Assembly (NCBI RefSeq): GCF_038446665.1
Contig: NZ_CP151802.1
Coordinates: 3,162,001-3,226,000 of the forward strand
Origin: Lysobacter sp. FW306-1B-D06B
GTDB taxonomy: Bacteria; Pseudomonadota; Gammaproteobacteria; Xanthomonadales; Xanthomonadaceae
Length of the DNA: 64,000 nucleotides
Direction of reading: 5' to 3'
The translations under genes were made by a program, and so were the position numbers. The number at the start of each line of letters is the position of its first letter. Position 1 is the first letter of the stretch. Shown here in pieces: positions 9,617-16,769 of the stretch. The notes under the pieces are model-generated. The model was not told where the DNA came from and searched no databases. It saw only the letters and a list, made by a program, of their open reading frames with translations.

Positions 9617-9656
9617 TCCACCCGCTTCACCGCCCGGTCGCGACCGGGCGCACAAC

Positions 9657-9724
9657 AAGCCCGCCAGTCCGCGCTTTCCGTATGCTCCCCTCCCCTTACG
9701 GTTTCGGACTGGCGGGCTTTCTTA
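9657..9724 (+). terminator. Forked rho-independent terminator after the phasin gene
   Basis: A perfect 15-bp stem, AAGCCCGCCAGTCCG at 9657-9671 with its complement at 9705-9719, is followed by TTTCTT. Its 33-base loop contains a second short stem, CCGTA at 9678-9682 with TACGG at 9697-9701. The layout suits intrinsic termination of the phasin transcript. Confidence 0.75.
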
Positions 9725-9814
9725 TGCCCGTCGCCCCGCGCGCGTGATCCGCGCCACACGGGAAGCCGCGTGGCTGTCGTATAGTCGCCAGCCTCCGACT
9801 CTCCCGGTTTGTGC

Positions 9815-10780
9815 ATGCTCGACGGCTTCTCACTGACGATCGCGATCCTGGTCACCCTGCTGCTGGGCGCCGCGGCGACGGCATGGCTCTGGCGGGTGAG
9901 ACGGCGACAGGAAGAAGCGGCGGCCGGCATCGACGCACTGGCCGCCATGCGCTGGCGCGAGTTCGCGCGGCTGGTGGTCGAGGCCCTGCATTCGCGCGGC
10001 TTCGAAGCCGAGTCGGTCGAACAGACGCTCGAGCATGGTCCGCAGGCGGAAGTGCACCTGCGCCTGGACGGCCGTCCGTGGTTGCTCTCCTGCAAGCTGG
10101 CCGGTGCACGTTCGCGCCTGGGCGTGGCCAGCGTGCGCGAGCTGGCCGATGCGGTGCGTTTCAACGCCGCCGCCGGCGGCATCCTCGCCACCCCGGCGCG
10201 TATCGATGCCGACGCCCGCCGCAGCGCCGCCGGCCTGGAGTTCTACGACGGCAACGCGTTGTGGGCGCTGGTCGGCCCGATGCTTCCGGCTTCGCTGCGC
10301 GATGACATCACCGCCAATGCGCGCCGCAGCAGCGTGCGCGAAACCGCATTGGCGTGGGCGGGTGCAGTCGTGATCGGCGTGCTCGTGGGCTTCGTGCTGG
10401 CGATGATCGGCAACGGCACGGTGACGGCCCAGGCCCCTTCGCAGTCGGTGGCTCCGGCCGCGCCGACCGCTTCGCCCAAGCCGGCCGCACCGGCGGCAAC
10501 CGATCCCGCGCTCGCTCCGCCGGCCGATCCGAACCGCGACCAGTTCGAACGCGGCGAGGTCATCCAGGCCATCACGACCCTGCCGTGGGTCGAACGCGTG
10601 CTGTGGTCGACCAGCTCCACGCTGCTGATCCAGCAGAGCGAGGACGTGGACCAGCTCCAGGTGGAGGAAGTCTGCAGCGTGCTCGCACGCTACGACGCGC
10701 TGCGGGCCTCGCGCCTGCAGTTGCAGCCACCGGCGGGGAGCGAGCGGAAGGTGCGGTTCCTGCAGTGCAGGTCGTATTGA
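9815..10780 (+). CDS. Membrane protein with restriction-endonuclease-like (Mrr) domain
   Basis: The 321-residue product begins with a membrane helix (about residues 8-25). A domain of about 110 residues follows: the helix MRWREFARLVVEALHSRGFEAE, then EVHLRLDGRPWLLSCKL and LGVASVRELADAVRFNAAAGGILAT, the order of a PD-(D/E)xK Mrr-type fold. The usual catalytic QCK motif appears as LSCKL, so activity is uncertain. A second helix near 175-195 is followed by an Ala/Pro linker and a C-terminal domain with two cysteines. ATG 9815 is preferred to the in-frame TTG at 9809. Whether it cuts DNA or is a structural relic is not decided by the sequence. Confidence 0.65.
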   Translation: MLDGFSLTIAILVTLLLGAAATAWLWRVRRRQEEAAAGIDALAAMRWREFARLVVEALHSRGFEAESVEQTLEHGPQAEVHLRLDGRPWLLSCKLAGARSRLGVASVRELADAVRFNAAAGGILATPARIDADARRSAAGLEFYDGNALWALVGPMLPASLRDDITANARRSSVRETALAWAGAVVIGVLVGFVLAMIGNGTVTAQAPSQSVAPAAPTASPKPAAPAATDPALAPPADPNRDQFERGEVIQAITTLPWVERVLWSTSSTLLIQQSEDVDQLQVEEVCSVLARYDALRASRLQLQPPAGSERKVRFLQCRSY

Positions 10781-10905
10781 GTCATTGATGCAGCGCGGCT
10801 GCACGGCGCGCGCCCGCCTCCGCCCTTTGGCACGTCCTCAGCTCTGCACTCCCTTCGGTTGCCGCAGGGAAGATGAAGAGCGGGAAGCAGCGCCGTCACC
10901 CACCT

Positions 10906-10948
10906 CCCTCTCGCCTTGTGGGAGAGGGACAGGCCGCCGAAGGCGGCC
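10906..10948. repeat. Paired small palindromes in the gap before the acyl-CoA reductase
   Basis: CCCTCTC at 10906-10912 pairs with GAGAGGG at 10922-10928, and GGCCGCC at 10932-10938 pairs with GGCGGCC at 10942-10948. Related hairpins occur at 58999-59024 and 60678-60694, so this looks like a family of short intergenic repeats. The first may also end transcription of the reductase on the minus strand. Confidence 0.6.
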
Positions 10949-10972
10949 AGGGAGAGGGGCGAGTCGCCGGCA

Positions 10973-12967
10973 CTACCAGTGCACGCCCCGCATCAACGCC
11001 GCGAACGCGATCTGCTCGCTGCTCGGTTTCACCTCGCCCTTCAACGCCGCCTTGTCGCCACGCGCCGCCGCCGAGTCGGGGAACAGTTCGAACGCGGTGC
11101 TCATGATCACTTCGTAGGCTTTCGGCGCCAGCGCGTTGATGACCGAGGCGAAGATGCCCAGGCGCGTGGCGATGCGGCTGGGCCGCTCGATGATGCCCTT
11201 CACCACCAGGTCGGCGGCCTCGTCGGGCGTCAGCGTGGGCACGCTGTCGTACATCTTGGTCGGCGCGATCATCGGGGTTTTCACCAACGGCATGTTGATC
11301 GTGGTGAAGCTGATGCCCTTGCCCGACAGTTCGCCCTGCGCGCAGCGGCTCCATGCATCCAGCGCCGCCTTCGAGGCCACGTAGGCCGAGAAGCGCGGTG
11401 AGTTAGCCAGCACGCCGATCGAGCTGATGTTGATGATGTGGCCCTTGCGGCGCTGGGTCATGCCCGGCATGAAGCCCATGATCAGGCGCAGGCTGCCGAA
11501 GTAGTTCAGCTGCATGGTGCGCTCGAAATCGTGGAAGCGGTCGTAGCTCAGTTCGATCGAGCGGCGGATCGAACGGCCGGCGTTGTTGACCAGCACGTCG
11601 CAGCGGCCGTGTTCCTCCAGCACCGTCTTCACCAGGCGGTCGCAGTCGTCCATGTCGGCCAGGTCGGCGGTGTAGGCGAAGATCTTGCCGCCGGCGGCGT
11701 TCATCGCGTCGCGCGCCTTGAACAGTTCGTCCTCGCCGCGCGCGACGATGACCGTGATGGCCCCGGCCTCAGCCACGCGCTGCGCGGTAGCCAGGCCGAT
11801 GCCCGACGAACCGCCCGTGATCACCACGACCTTGTTGCGCACCTTGCCCTTGAGGCTGCGGTCGACGAACAGGTCCGGGTCGAGGTGGCGTTCCCAGTAG
11901 TCCCACAATCGCCAGGCGTAGCTCTCCAGCGCCGGCACCTGGATGCCGCTGCCTTTGAGCGCGCGCTCGGCCTCGCGGTTGTCGAAGCGCGTGGGATAGG
12001 TGATGAACTTCATCACCTGCTTGGGAATCTTGAAATCGCGCAGCAGCATGCCGATGAAGCGCCGCACCGGCGGCAGGTTCGCCACCGCGCCGCGCACGCT
12101 GCCGGGGATGAAGGCGAACATGCGCGCGTCGATGCGCATGGTCATCTCCGGCGAGTGACCGGCACGGGCGAAGGTGTTGAGGACTTCGCCCACGCGCATG
12201 GGCTCGGGATCGGTCAGGTGGAAGCAATGCCCGTCCAGGCGCGGCTTGTGGGCGATGTGGTCCATCGCGTCCACCACGTAGTCCACCGGCACGATGTTGA
12301 TGCGGCCGCCTTCCAGGCCGAGCATCGGCATCCACGGCGGCAGCATCTCGCGCAGCTTCTTGAGGAAGGTGAAGAAGTAGTACGGGCCGTCGATCTTGTC
12401 CATTTCGCCCGTCTGCGAATGGCCGACGACCATGCCGGGGCGATAGATACGCCACTTCAGGCGCGTCTCCTTTCGCACCAGGCCCTCGGACTCGTGCTTG
12501 GTGCGAAGGTACGGATCATCCAGGCCTTCGGCCTCGTCGAACATGTCCTCGCGGAAGACGCCCGGGTACAGGCCCGCGGCGGCGATCGAGCTGGTGTGAT
12601 GGAACACCTCGGCCTTCAGCGCCACTGCCAGATCGAGCGCGTGCCGGGTGCCGTCGATGTTGGCGGCGTGCTGCGCTTCGGGCTTGGCGGTGAGGTCGTA
12701 GATCGCGGCCAGATGGAAGAAGTGCTTCACCTTCCCATTGAGCGATTTGAGCTGCGCGGCGCTGACGCCACACCTTTCCTGCGTCATGTCGCCTTCGACG
12801 GGGATCACGCGCTTCATGTCCCATGCCATCTTCTTCGCGATGGCGTCGAGCTTCTTGCGCGAGTCCTTGCGCAGCAGCACGTACACCGCGCCCTTGCGCT
12901 GCTTGAGCAATCGCGTGACGAGGAAGCGGCCGATGAAACCCGTGGCGCCGGTGACGAAGTAACTCAT
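10973..12967 (-). CDS. Fatty acyl-CoA reductase, two-domain SDR protein (Marinobacter FarA-like)
   Basis: The 664-residue protein joins an N-terminal extended SDR/thioester-reductase-like domain (MSYFVTGATGFIGRF, with YLRTKHESE carrying the Tyr-Lys pair) to a C-terminal classical SDR (ITGGSSGIGLATA near 386, NNAGRSIRRS, YVASKAALD). Length, domain order and the end SSEQIAFAALMRGVHW match, from memory, the Marinobacter enzyme that reduces fatty acyl-CoA to fatty alcohol for wax ester formation. It is divergent from an acyl-CoA-binding protein and TetR regulator, supporting an acyl-CoA role. No wax ester synthase is visible here. Enzyme class is likely; physiological product is inferred. Confidence 0.85.
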   Translation of the reverse strand: MSYFVTGATGFIGRFLVTRLLKQRKGAVYVLLRKDSRKKLDAIAKKMAWDMKRVIPVEGDMTQERCGVSAAQLKSLNGKVKHFFHLAAIYDLTAKPEAQHAANIDGTRHALDLAVALKAEVFHHTSSIAAAGLYPGVFREDMFDEAEGLDDPYLRTKHESEGLVRKETRLKWRIYRPGMVVGHSQTGEMDKIDGPYYFFTFLKKLREMLPPWMPMLGLEGGRINIVPVDYVVDAMDHIAHKPRLDGHCFHLTDPEPMRVGEVLNTFARAGHSPEMTMRIDARMFAFIPGSVRGAVANLPPVRRFIGMLLRDFKIPKQVMKFITYPTRFDNREAERALKGSGIQVPALESYAWRLWDYWERHLDPDLFVDRSLKGKVRNKVVVITGGSSGIGLATAQRVAEAGAITVIVARGEDELFKARDAMNAAGGKIFAYTADLADMDDCDRLVKTVLEEHGRCDVLVNNAGRSIRRSIELSYDRFHDFERTMQLNYFGSLRLIMGFMPGMTQRRKGHIINISSIGVLANSPRFSAYVASKAALDAWSRCAQGELSGKGISFTTINMPLVKTPMIAPTKMYDSVPTLTPDEAADLVVKGIIERPSRIATRLGIFASVINALAPKAYEVIMSTAFELFPDSAAARGDKAALKGEVKPSSEQIAFAALMRGVHW

Positions 12968-13052
12968 GCCTCTCTCCCTGACCGTGAGCCGCTGCCGTGC
13001 GGCAAGCCCCTAAATTGCCAGAGGGCCGCTCGCGCCACAATTCCCGGGCGTA

Positions 13053-13086
13053 TTGACCACCCCGACGGTGCGTGCGGTAATGCCGC
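13053..13086 (+). promoter_or_regulatory. Putative promoter with overlapping palindrome upstream of the ACBP gene
   Basis: TTGACC at 13053-13058 and GTAATG at 13077-13082 form a weak sigma-70-like pair with an 18-base spacer. The palindrome GCGG-TAATG-CCGC at 13074-13086 overlaps the -10 element. This would be a reasonable operator site for the TetR regulator two genes downstream, but that is inference. Confidence 0.3.
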
Positions 13087-13116
13087 CACCATCCTGGCCG
13101 CCGGGAGGGCGCCGCC

Positions 13117-13374
13117 ATGACCGATCTGCAGACTGCCTTCGAACAAGCCGCCAAGGATGTCCAGTCGCTGCCGGAACGTCCCGACAACGACACGCTGTTG
13201 CGCCTGTACGCGCTCTACAAACAGGGCTCGGAGGGCGACATCAGCGGGCCCAAGCCGGGCTTCTTCGATTTCGTCGGTACCGCGAAGTACGAGGCCTGGG
13301 CCAAGCTCAAGGGCACGTGCAGCGACGAGGCCAAGCAGAAGTACGTCGACCTCGTGAAGAAGCTGCACGCCTGA
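13117..13374 (+). CDS. Acyl-CoA-binding protein (ACBP)
   Basis: The 85-residue product is a complete four-helix acyl-CoA-binding domain. It begins with TDLQTAFEQAAKDVQSLPERP and carries the ligand-binding LYALYKQGSEGDI segment, then GPKPGFFDFVGTAKYEAW and a final helix ending VKKLHA. The Tyr and Lys residues that contact CoA in animal and plant ACBPs are at the expected places. The protein buffers long-chain acyl-CoA in the cytosol. It is divergent from the acyl-CoA reductase and 41 bp ahead of a TetR gene, so the three probably form a regulatory unit. Confidence 0.93.
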   Translation: MTDLQTAFEQAAKDVQSLPERPDNDTLLRLYALYKQGSEGDISGPKPGFFDFVGTAKYEAWAKLKGTCSDEAKQKYVDLVKKLHA

Positions 13375-13415
13375 CCGCGCGCCGCCCTTCCCTTCCCGCC
13401 CCACGACCCGACCCG

Positions 13416-14042
13416 ATGGCGAAGCAGACCCGCCAGCGCATCCTCGACAGCGCATTGACGATGTTCAATGCGCTCGGCGAGCCCAACGTCACCACCAACC
13501 ATATCGCCGACGAGCTGGAGATCAGCCCGGGCAACCTGTACTACCACTTCCGCAACAAGGACGACATCATCGAGCAGCTGTTCGCGCGCTTCGAGGAGCG
13601 CATGGACGCCGCGCTCGCCGCGCCGCAGGGTCGCCTGCCTGGGCTGGAGGACATCTGGCTGCAGTTGCACCTGGTGTTCGAATGCATCTGGGATTACCGC
13701 TTCCTGCATCGCGACCTGGTGGAGATCCTCAGCCGCAACCGGCGTTTGCGCCTGCGTTTCGCACGCATCCTGCGCCGGGCCGACGAGCAGGCGCACACGG
13801 TGATGCAGGGCCTGGTGCACGCCGGGATCATGCGCGCTTCCAAGGACGAACTGGCCGCCACGGCGACCAACGTGCTGGTCATCGCCACGTTCTGGCTGAA
13901 CTACGCGGCCGCACGCGGCGACAAGGACGAGCACGCCGCGATACGCGACGGCATCGTGCAGGTGATGATGCTGCTGGCGCCGTTCCTGCGCGATGCGGAA
14001 CGCGTGCACCTCAATACGCTGACGCGGGCCTATATCGACTAG
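13416..14042 (+). CDS. TetR family transcriptional regulator
   Basis: The 208-residue product has an N-terminal TetR helix-turn-helix: RQRILDSALTMFNALGEPNVTTNHIADELEIS with GNLYYHFRNKDDII as recognition and following helix. The all-helical C-terminal ligand domain has an aromatic-rich centre (LVFECIWDYRFLHRDL), which resembles regulators of fatty acid metabolism. The ATG at 13416 is followed directly by MAKQTRQRILD, a normal family start. Its position behind the ACBP gene and opposite the acyl-CoA reductase suggests it senses an acyl-CoA or fatty acid and controls both; that is inferred from context. Confidence 0.88.
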   Translation: MAKQTRQRILDSALTMFNALGEPNVTTNHIADELEISPGNLYYHFRNKDDIIEQLFARFEERMDAALAAPQGRLPGLEDIWLQLHLVFECIWDYRFLHRDLVEILSRNRRLRLRFARILRRADEQAHTVMQGLVHAGIMRASKDELAATATNVLVIATFWLNYAAARGDKDEHAAIRDGIVQVMMLLAPFLRDAERVHLNTLTRAYID

Positions 14043-14086
14043 CCGCGGCACGGCCCGGGAGAAGCCCCCGGGCCCGCTTCAGCCCT

Positions 14087-14461
14087 TCACTTCCGGCGCG
14101 TGGCGCGCTTGGCAGTCTTGCGGGTGGTACGCCGCCCCTGGGGCCGATGCGCCGGACGGGTCGCCTTGCGCGCCGTGCGGCGGGCCTTCTTCAGTCCAAA
14201 TTTCTCAAGCACCGGCGCCAGGCGGGCCTCCAGGTCCGCACCGAGACGCACGACTTGCGGCTGTACCTCGCGAACGCGGCTGCGCGCGTCCTCGGCCAGC
14301 CGCAGGGCCGCCCCTTGCCACGCGCCGGCGCGTGCGGCGAGGCGCGAGGGTGCCGCCAGGATCTCGCGACGCGAGATCGCGACGACGCCGAGCCCCGCCA
14401 GCCATACATGGCGCAGGGAGGTCTGGCTGGACGCGCGGGATGAGGTTCGACGGGCTGCCGT
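14087..14461 (-). CDS. Phasin-like granule-associated protein with apparent ACG start
   Basis: Read on the minus strand, the frame ending at TGA 14087-14089 is open for about 130 codons and encodes a convincing phasin-like protein: SLRHVWLAGLGVVAISRREI, an Ala/Leu amphipathic helix, LVRLGADLEARLAPVLEKFG-type spacing, and a Lys/Arg/Thr tail (KKARRTARKATRP). The motif VWLAGLGV parallels IWLAGVGA in the phasin at 9050. No ATG, GTG or TTG lies in frame before the conserved part. A perfect GGAGG (14468-14472) stands six bases ahead of ACG (14459-14461), so translation may start at ACG, giving 124 residues, or an ATG was lost by mutation or base error. Confidence 0.65.
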   Translation of the reverse strand, partial: TAARRTSSRASSQTSLRHVWLAGLGVVAISRREILAAPSRLAARAGAWQGAALRLAEDARSRVREVQPQVVRLGADLEARLAPVLEKFGLKKARRTARKATRPAHRPQGRRTTRKTAKRATRRK

Positions 14462-14611
14462 GGGATTCCTCCGTGGCCGGACGACCCGGCCTCAGGCTCA
14501 CTGTCCCGGCGCGGGATCGAGCAAACACACTAGCGCCGCGTCTTACGCGGCTCTTGCCAGCCTCGGCCCGCAAGCGGGATGCTGCGCCCTCGACCCTCAC
14601 GAGGACTGCCG

Positions 14612-15466
14612 ATGGCCGCCAAATCCAGCTGGGCCGCGTTTCCCCACGATTCTTCGGGCTTCGCCTACACCGGCGAAACGCTGAAGAAGGCCTGGCCGAA
14701 GTTGCACGCCGGCGATGCAGAGCCCTACCCCGACGCCAAGCGCGCCGCCGCGCTGCTGAACGACGCCGGCAAGGCCGCGCCCAAGGGGCTGGACGCCGAG
14801 GCCCTGGCCCTGCAATTGCAGGAGGCCTGGCGCGCTTTCCACCGGGGCGATTTCAAAGTGGCCCACGACGCCGGCCAGGCGCTGGGCGTTGTCGGCGCCT
14901 CGGTGGCGGTCAAGGCGCTGGGCATCCACGCGACCTATCTGGTGGATGACGACGCCGAGCGACTCAAGCGTTTCGAGCAGGCAGCGAAGCTGGCCGAGGC
15001 GGCGATCAAGGCACTGCCTGACGAGGCCAACAGCCATTACCGCTACGCCTTCGCCCTGGGCCGCTATAGCCAGGGTTTGAGCATCGCAAAGGCCCTCAAG
15101 GCGGGCATCGCCGGAAAGGTCCGCAACGCCCTCGACGCGGCGCTCGAACTCGCCCCCAAGCACGCCGAAGCGCACACGGCCATGGCGCTGTATCACGCCG
15201 AGATCATCGGCAAAGTCGGCGCCATGATCGGCGGACTGACCTATGGGGCTAAGGCGGCCGAGGCTGAAAAACACATCGCGTCGGCGCTGAAGCTGACGCC
15301 GGACTCGCCCATCGCCCACATCGAGCACGGCAACGTGCTGATGCTTCTGCACGGCGACAAGAAGGAAGACGCCGCAGCCAGCGAGTACGAGAAGGCATCG
15401 AAACTGAAGCCCATCGACGCCATGGAGGCGCTGGACGCCGCTTACGCGGCATCGCAACTGGAGTAA
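14612..15466 (+). CDS. TPR-like helical repeat protein, function unknown
   Basis: The 284-residue product is soluble and helical, with an N-terminal WAAFPHDSSGFAYTGETLKKAW segment followed by paired Ala-rich helices typical of tetratricopeptide-like folds: AWRAFHRGDFKVAHDAGQAL, AEAAIKALPDEANSHYRYAF, ALDAALELAPKHAEAHTAMA and ASALKLTPDSPIAHIEHGN. Such proteins usually act as scaffolds; no enzyme motif is seen. The ATG at 14612 sits behind GAGGACTGCCG. It is divergent from the phasin-like gene and convergent with the response regulator, so it is probably a single-gene transcript. Confidence 0.75.
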   Translation: MAAKSSWAAFPHDSSGFAYTGETLKKAWPKLHAGDAEPYPDAKRAAALLNDAGKAAPKGLDAEALALQLQEAWRAFHRGDFKVAHDAGQALGVVGASVAVKALGIHATYLVDDDAERLKRFEQAAKLAEAAIKALPDEANSHYRYAFALGRYSQGLSIAKALKAGIAGKVRNALDAALELAPKHAEAHTAMALYHAEIIGKVGAMIGGLTYGAKAAEAEKHIASALKLTPDSPIAHIEHGNVLMLLHGDKKEDAAASEYEKASKLKPIDAMEALDAAYAASQLE

Positions 15467-15485
15467 GCCGGGTGACCGCCGGAGG

Positions 15486-16115
15486 CTACAGCTCCGGGTG
15501 CAGCATCCCCAGGTAACCCCGCTCCCGCGCCGCGCGCGCGAGGGCCGGCAGCGTGCGTGCGCCCAGCTTCTCCATGAGGCTGGTGCGGTGGCGATAGAGC
15601 GTCTTCACGCTGATGCCCAGGTCCGCAGCAATCGCCTTCGGAGGAAGCTCCGAAAGCAGGCCGCGCAGCGTTTCCAGTTCGCGCTGCGTGAGCCCGAAGT
15701 CGCGCGGTCGCTCGATCGCCTGGCTGACGTCGCTGCTGAGTGCGACCTCGCCTCGCATGACGCGGTCCAGGATGCTCACCAGTTCCGAAATCGCCACGCT
15801 CTTGGTCACGTAGCCCTGCGCGCCCTCGTCAAGGGAGCGCAGCACCACACCGGGGTCGTCGTGCATGCTCACCACCACCCGCTTGATATGCGGCATGTGC
15901 TTGGAGAGCGCGCGCAACAGAACTAGGCCGCCGTCGGCCGTCGACAAGCTCAGGTCGATGACGGCCACGTCGATGGGGCGCGAACGCAGGATTTCGAGCG
16001 CCCGCGCCGCATCGCCGGCTTCGGCCACGACTTCGTAGCGTGCGGAGTTGTGGAAGAGGCGTTTGAAGCCTTCCCGGACAATCGCGTGGTCGTCCACAAG
16101 GAGAGTTCGTATCAT
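15486..16115 (-). CDS. NarL/FixJ-type response regulator (orphan)
   Basis: The 209-residue product has a receiver domain (MIRTLLVDDHAIVREGF, phosphoacceptor Asp54 in VAVIDLSL, VVVSMHDDPGVV, and GYVTKSVA with the conserved Lys) and a C-terminal LuxR-type helix-turn-helix (LTQRELETLRGLLSE, PKAIAADLGISVKTLYRHRT). It should bind DNA when phosphorylated. No histidine kinase is adjacent, so the partner is elsewhere. I use ATG 16115 because the receiver domain begins there; the frame is open another 41 codons upstream without homology to the fold. Confidence 0.88.
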   Translation of the reverse strand: MIRTLLVDDHAIVREGFKRLFHNSARYEVVAEAGDAARALEILRSRPIDVAVIDLSLSTADGGLVLLRALSKHMPHIKRVVVSMHDDPGVVLRSLDEGAQGYVTKSVAISELVSILDRVMRGEVALSSDVSQAIERPRDFGLTQRELETLRGLLSELPPKAIAADLGISVKTLYRHRTSLMEKLGARTLPALARAARERGYLGMLHPEL

Positions 16116-16231
16116 GGACTGAAGTTTCGCTGAGCCCGGCAGCCTCACGGAACAGGAATTTTCTGATTGTTGGGGCCGGCACGACGATCGGCTGCGTTCC
16201 CCGGTGCCCTGGCCCCGGTAAACGCGGGGTG

Positions 16232-16262
16232 TTGCCAAGCATGGGGCCCTTTGCGCTATACT
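16232..16262 (+). promoter_or_regulatory. Putative promoter of tRNA-Val
   Basis: TTGCCA at 16232-16237 and TATACT at 16257-16262 flank a 19-base spacer, 13 bases before the mature tRNA. The bases after the -10 element (GCGCAGCCC) are GC-rich, as in stringently controlled stable-RNA promoters. The long spacer makes the -35 assignment uncertain. Confidence 0.5.
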
Positions 16263-16275
16263 GCGCAGCCCTTAC

Positions 16276-16350
16276 GGGCGGTTAGCTCAGCGGTAGAGCA
16301 CTGCTTTCACACGGCAGGGGTCACAAGTTCGAAACTTGTACCGCCCACCA
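16276..16350 (+). tRNA. tRNA-Val (anticodon CAC)
   Basis: A complete 75-base cloverleaf: acceptor stem GGGCGGT/ACCGCCC, D arm GCTC-AGCGGTA-GAGC, anticodon stem CTGCT/GGCAG around loop TTCACAC with anticodon CAC, T arm ACAAG-TTCGAAA-CTTGT, and an encoded CCA end at 16348-16350. It is followed 10 bases later by an intrinsic terminator. Confidence 0.95.
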
Positions 16351-16360
16351 GTTTCAGGCA

Positions 16361-16390
16361 AAGGCCGGCGAAAGCCGGCCTTTTGCTTTT
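16361..16390 (+). terminator. Rho-independent terminator of tRNA-Val
   Basis: AAGGCCGGC at 16361-16369 pairs with GCCGGCCTT at 16374-16382 across a GAAA tetraloop, followed by a T-rich TTGCTTTT tract. Confidence 0.85.
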
Positions 16391-16409
16391 CCGCCTCGGG
16401 AGACACTCC

Positions 16410-16763
16410 ATGAACGGAACACGCCTGTACCACAACCCCCGTTGCTCCAAGTCCCGTGGCGCCCTGGAACTGCTGCGCGAACGCGGCATCACGCCCGAGG
16501 TCGTCGCCTACCTCGACACGCCGCCGTCAGCTTCGGAACTGCGCGAACTGCTCGCCGCGCTCGGCCTGCCGGCACGCGCCCTGCTGCGCACGGGAGAAGA
16601 GGAGTACGCCACGTTGGGCCTGGCGGAAGAATCCTTGTCGGAAGCCGCCCTGATCGACGCCATGAGCACCCATCCGCGGCTCATCGAACGCCCCATCTTC
16701 GTGCACGGCGGACGCGCTGTTATCGGGCGCCCGCCGGAACTGGTTCTCACCCTGCTCGACTGA
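16410..16763 (+). CDS. arsC: Glutaredoxin-dependent arsenate reductase family protein (ArsC/YfgD type)
   Basis: The 117-residue product has the ArsC thioredoxin-like fold with the signature LYHNPRCSKSRGALELL, catalytic Cys12, and RPIFVHGGRAVIGRPPE near residue 93, supplying the conserved arginines around the active site. Family members reduce arsenate to arsenite using glutathione and glutaredoxin; some lone chromosomal copies have other, less clear roles. No arsR or arsenite pump is adjacent, so a dedicated arsenic operon is not supported. GGGAG lies at the right distance before ATG 16410. Confidence 0.85.
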   Translation: MNGTRLYHNPRCSKSRGALELLRERGITPEVVAYLDTPPSASELRELLAALGLPARALLRTGEEEYATLGLAEESLSEAALIDAMSTHPRLIERPIFVHGGRAVIGRPPELVLTLLD

Positions 16764-16769
16764 ACCGGC

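Noticed and set aside
9815..10780. A restriction or anti-phage defence system
   Set aside because: The Mrr-type domain is in a single membrane protein without methylase, ATPase or other defence genes, and its catalytic QxK motif is not canonical.
16410..16763. An arsenic resistance island
   Set aside because: Only a lone ArsC-family gene is present, with no regulator, pump or mobility gene.
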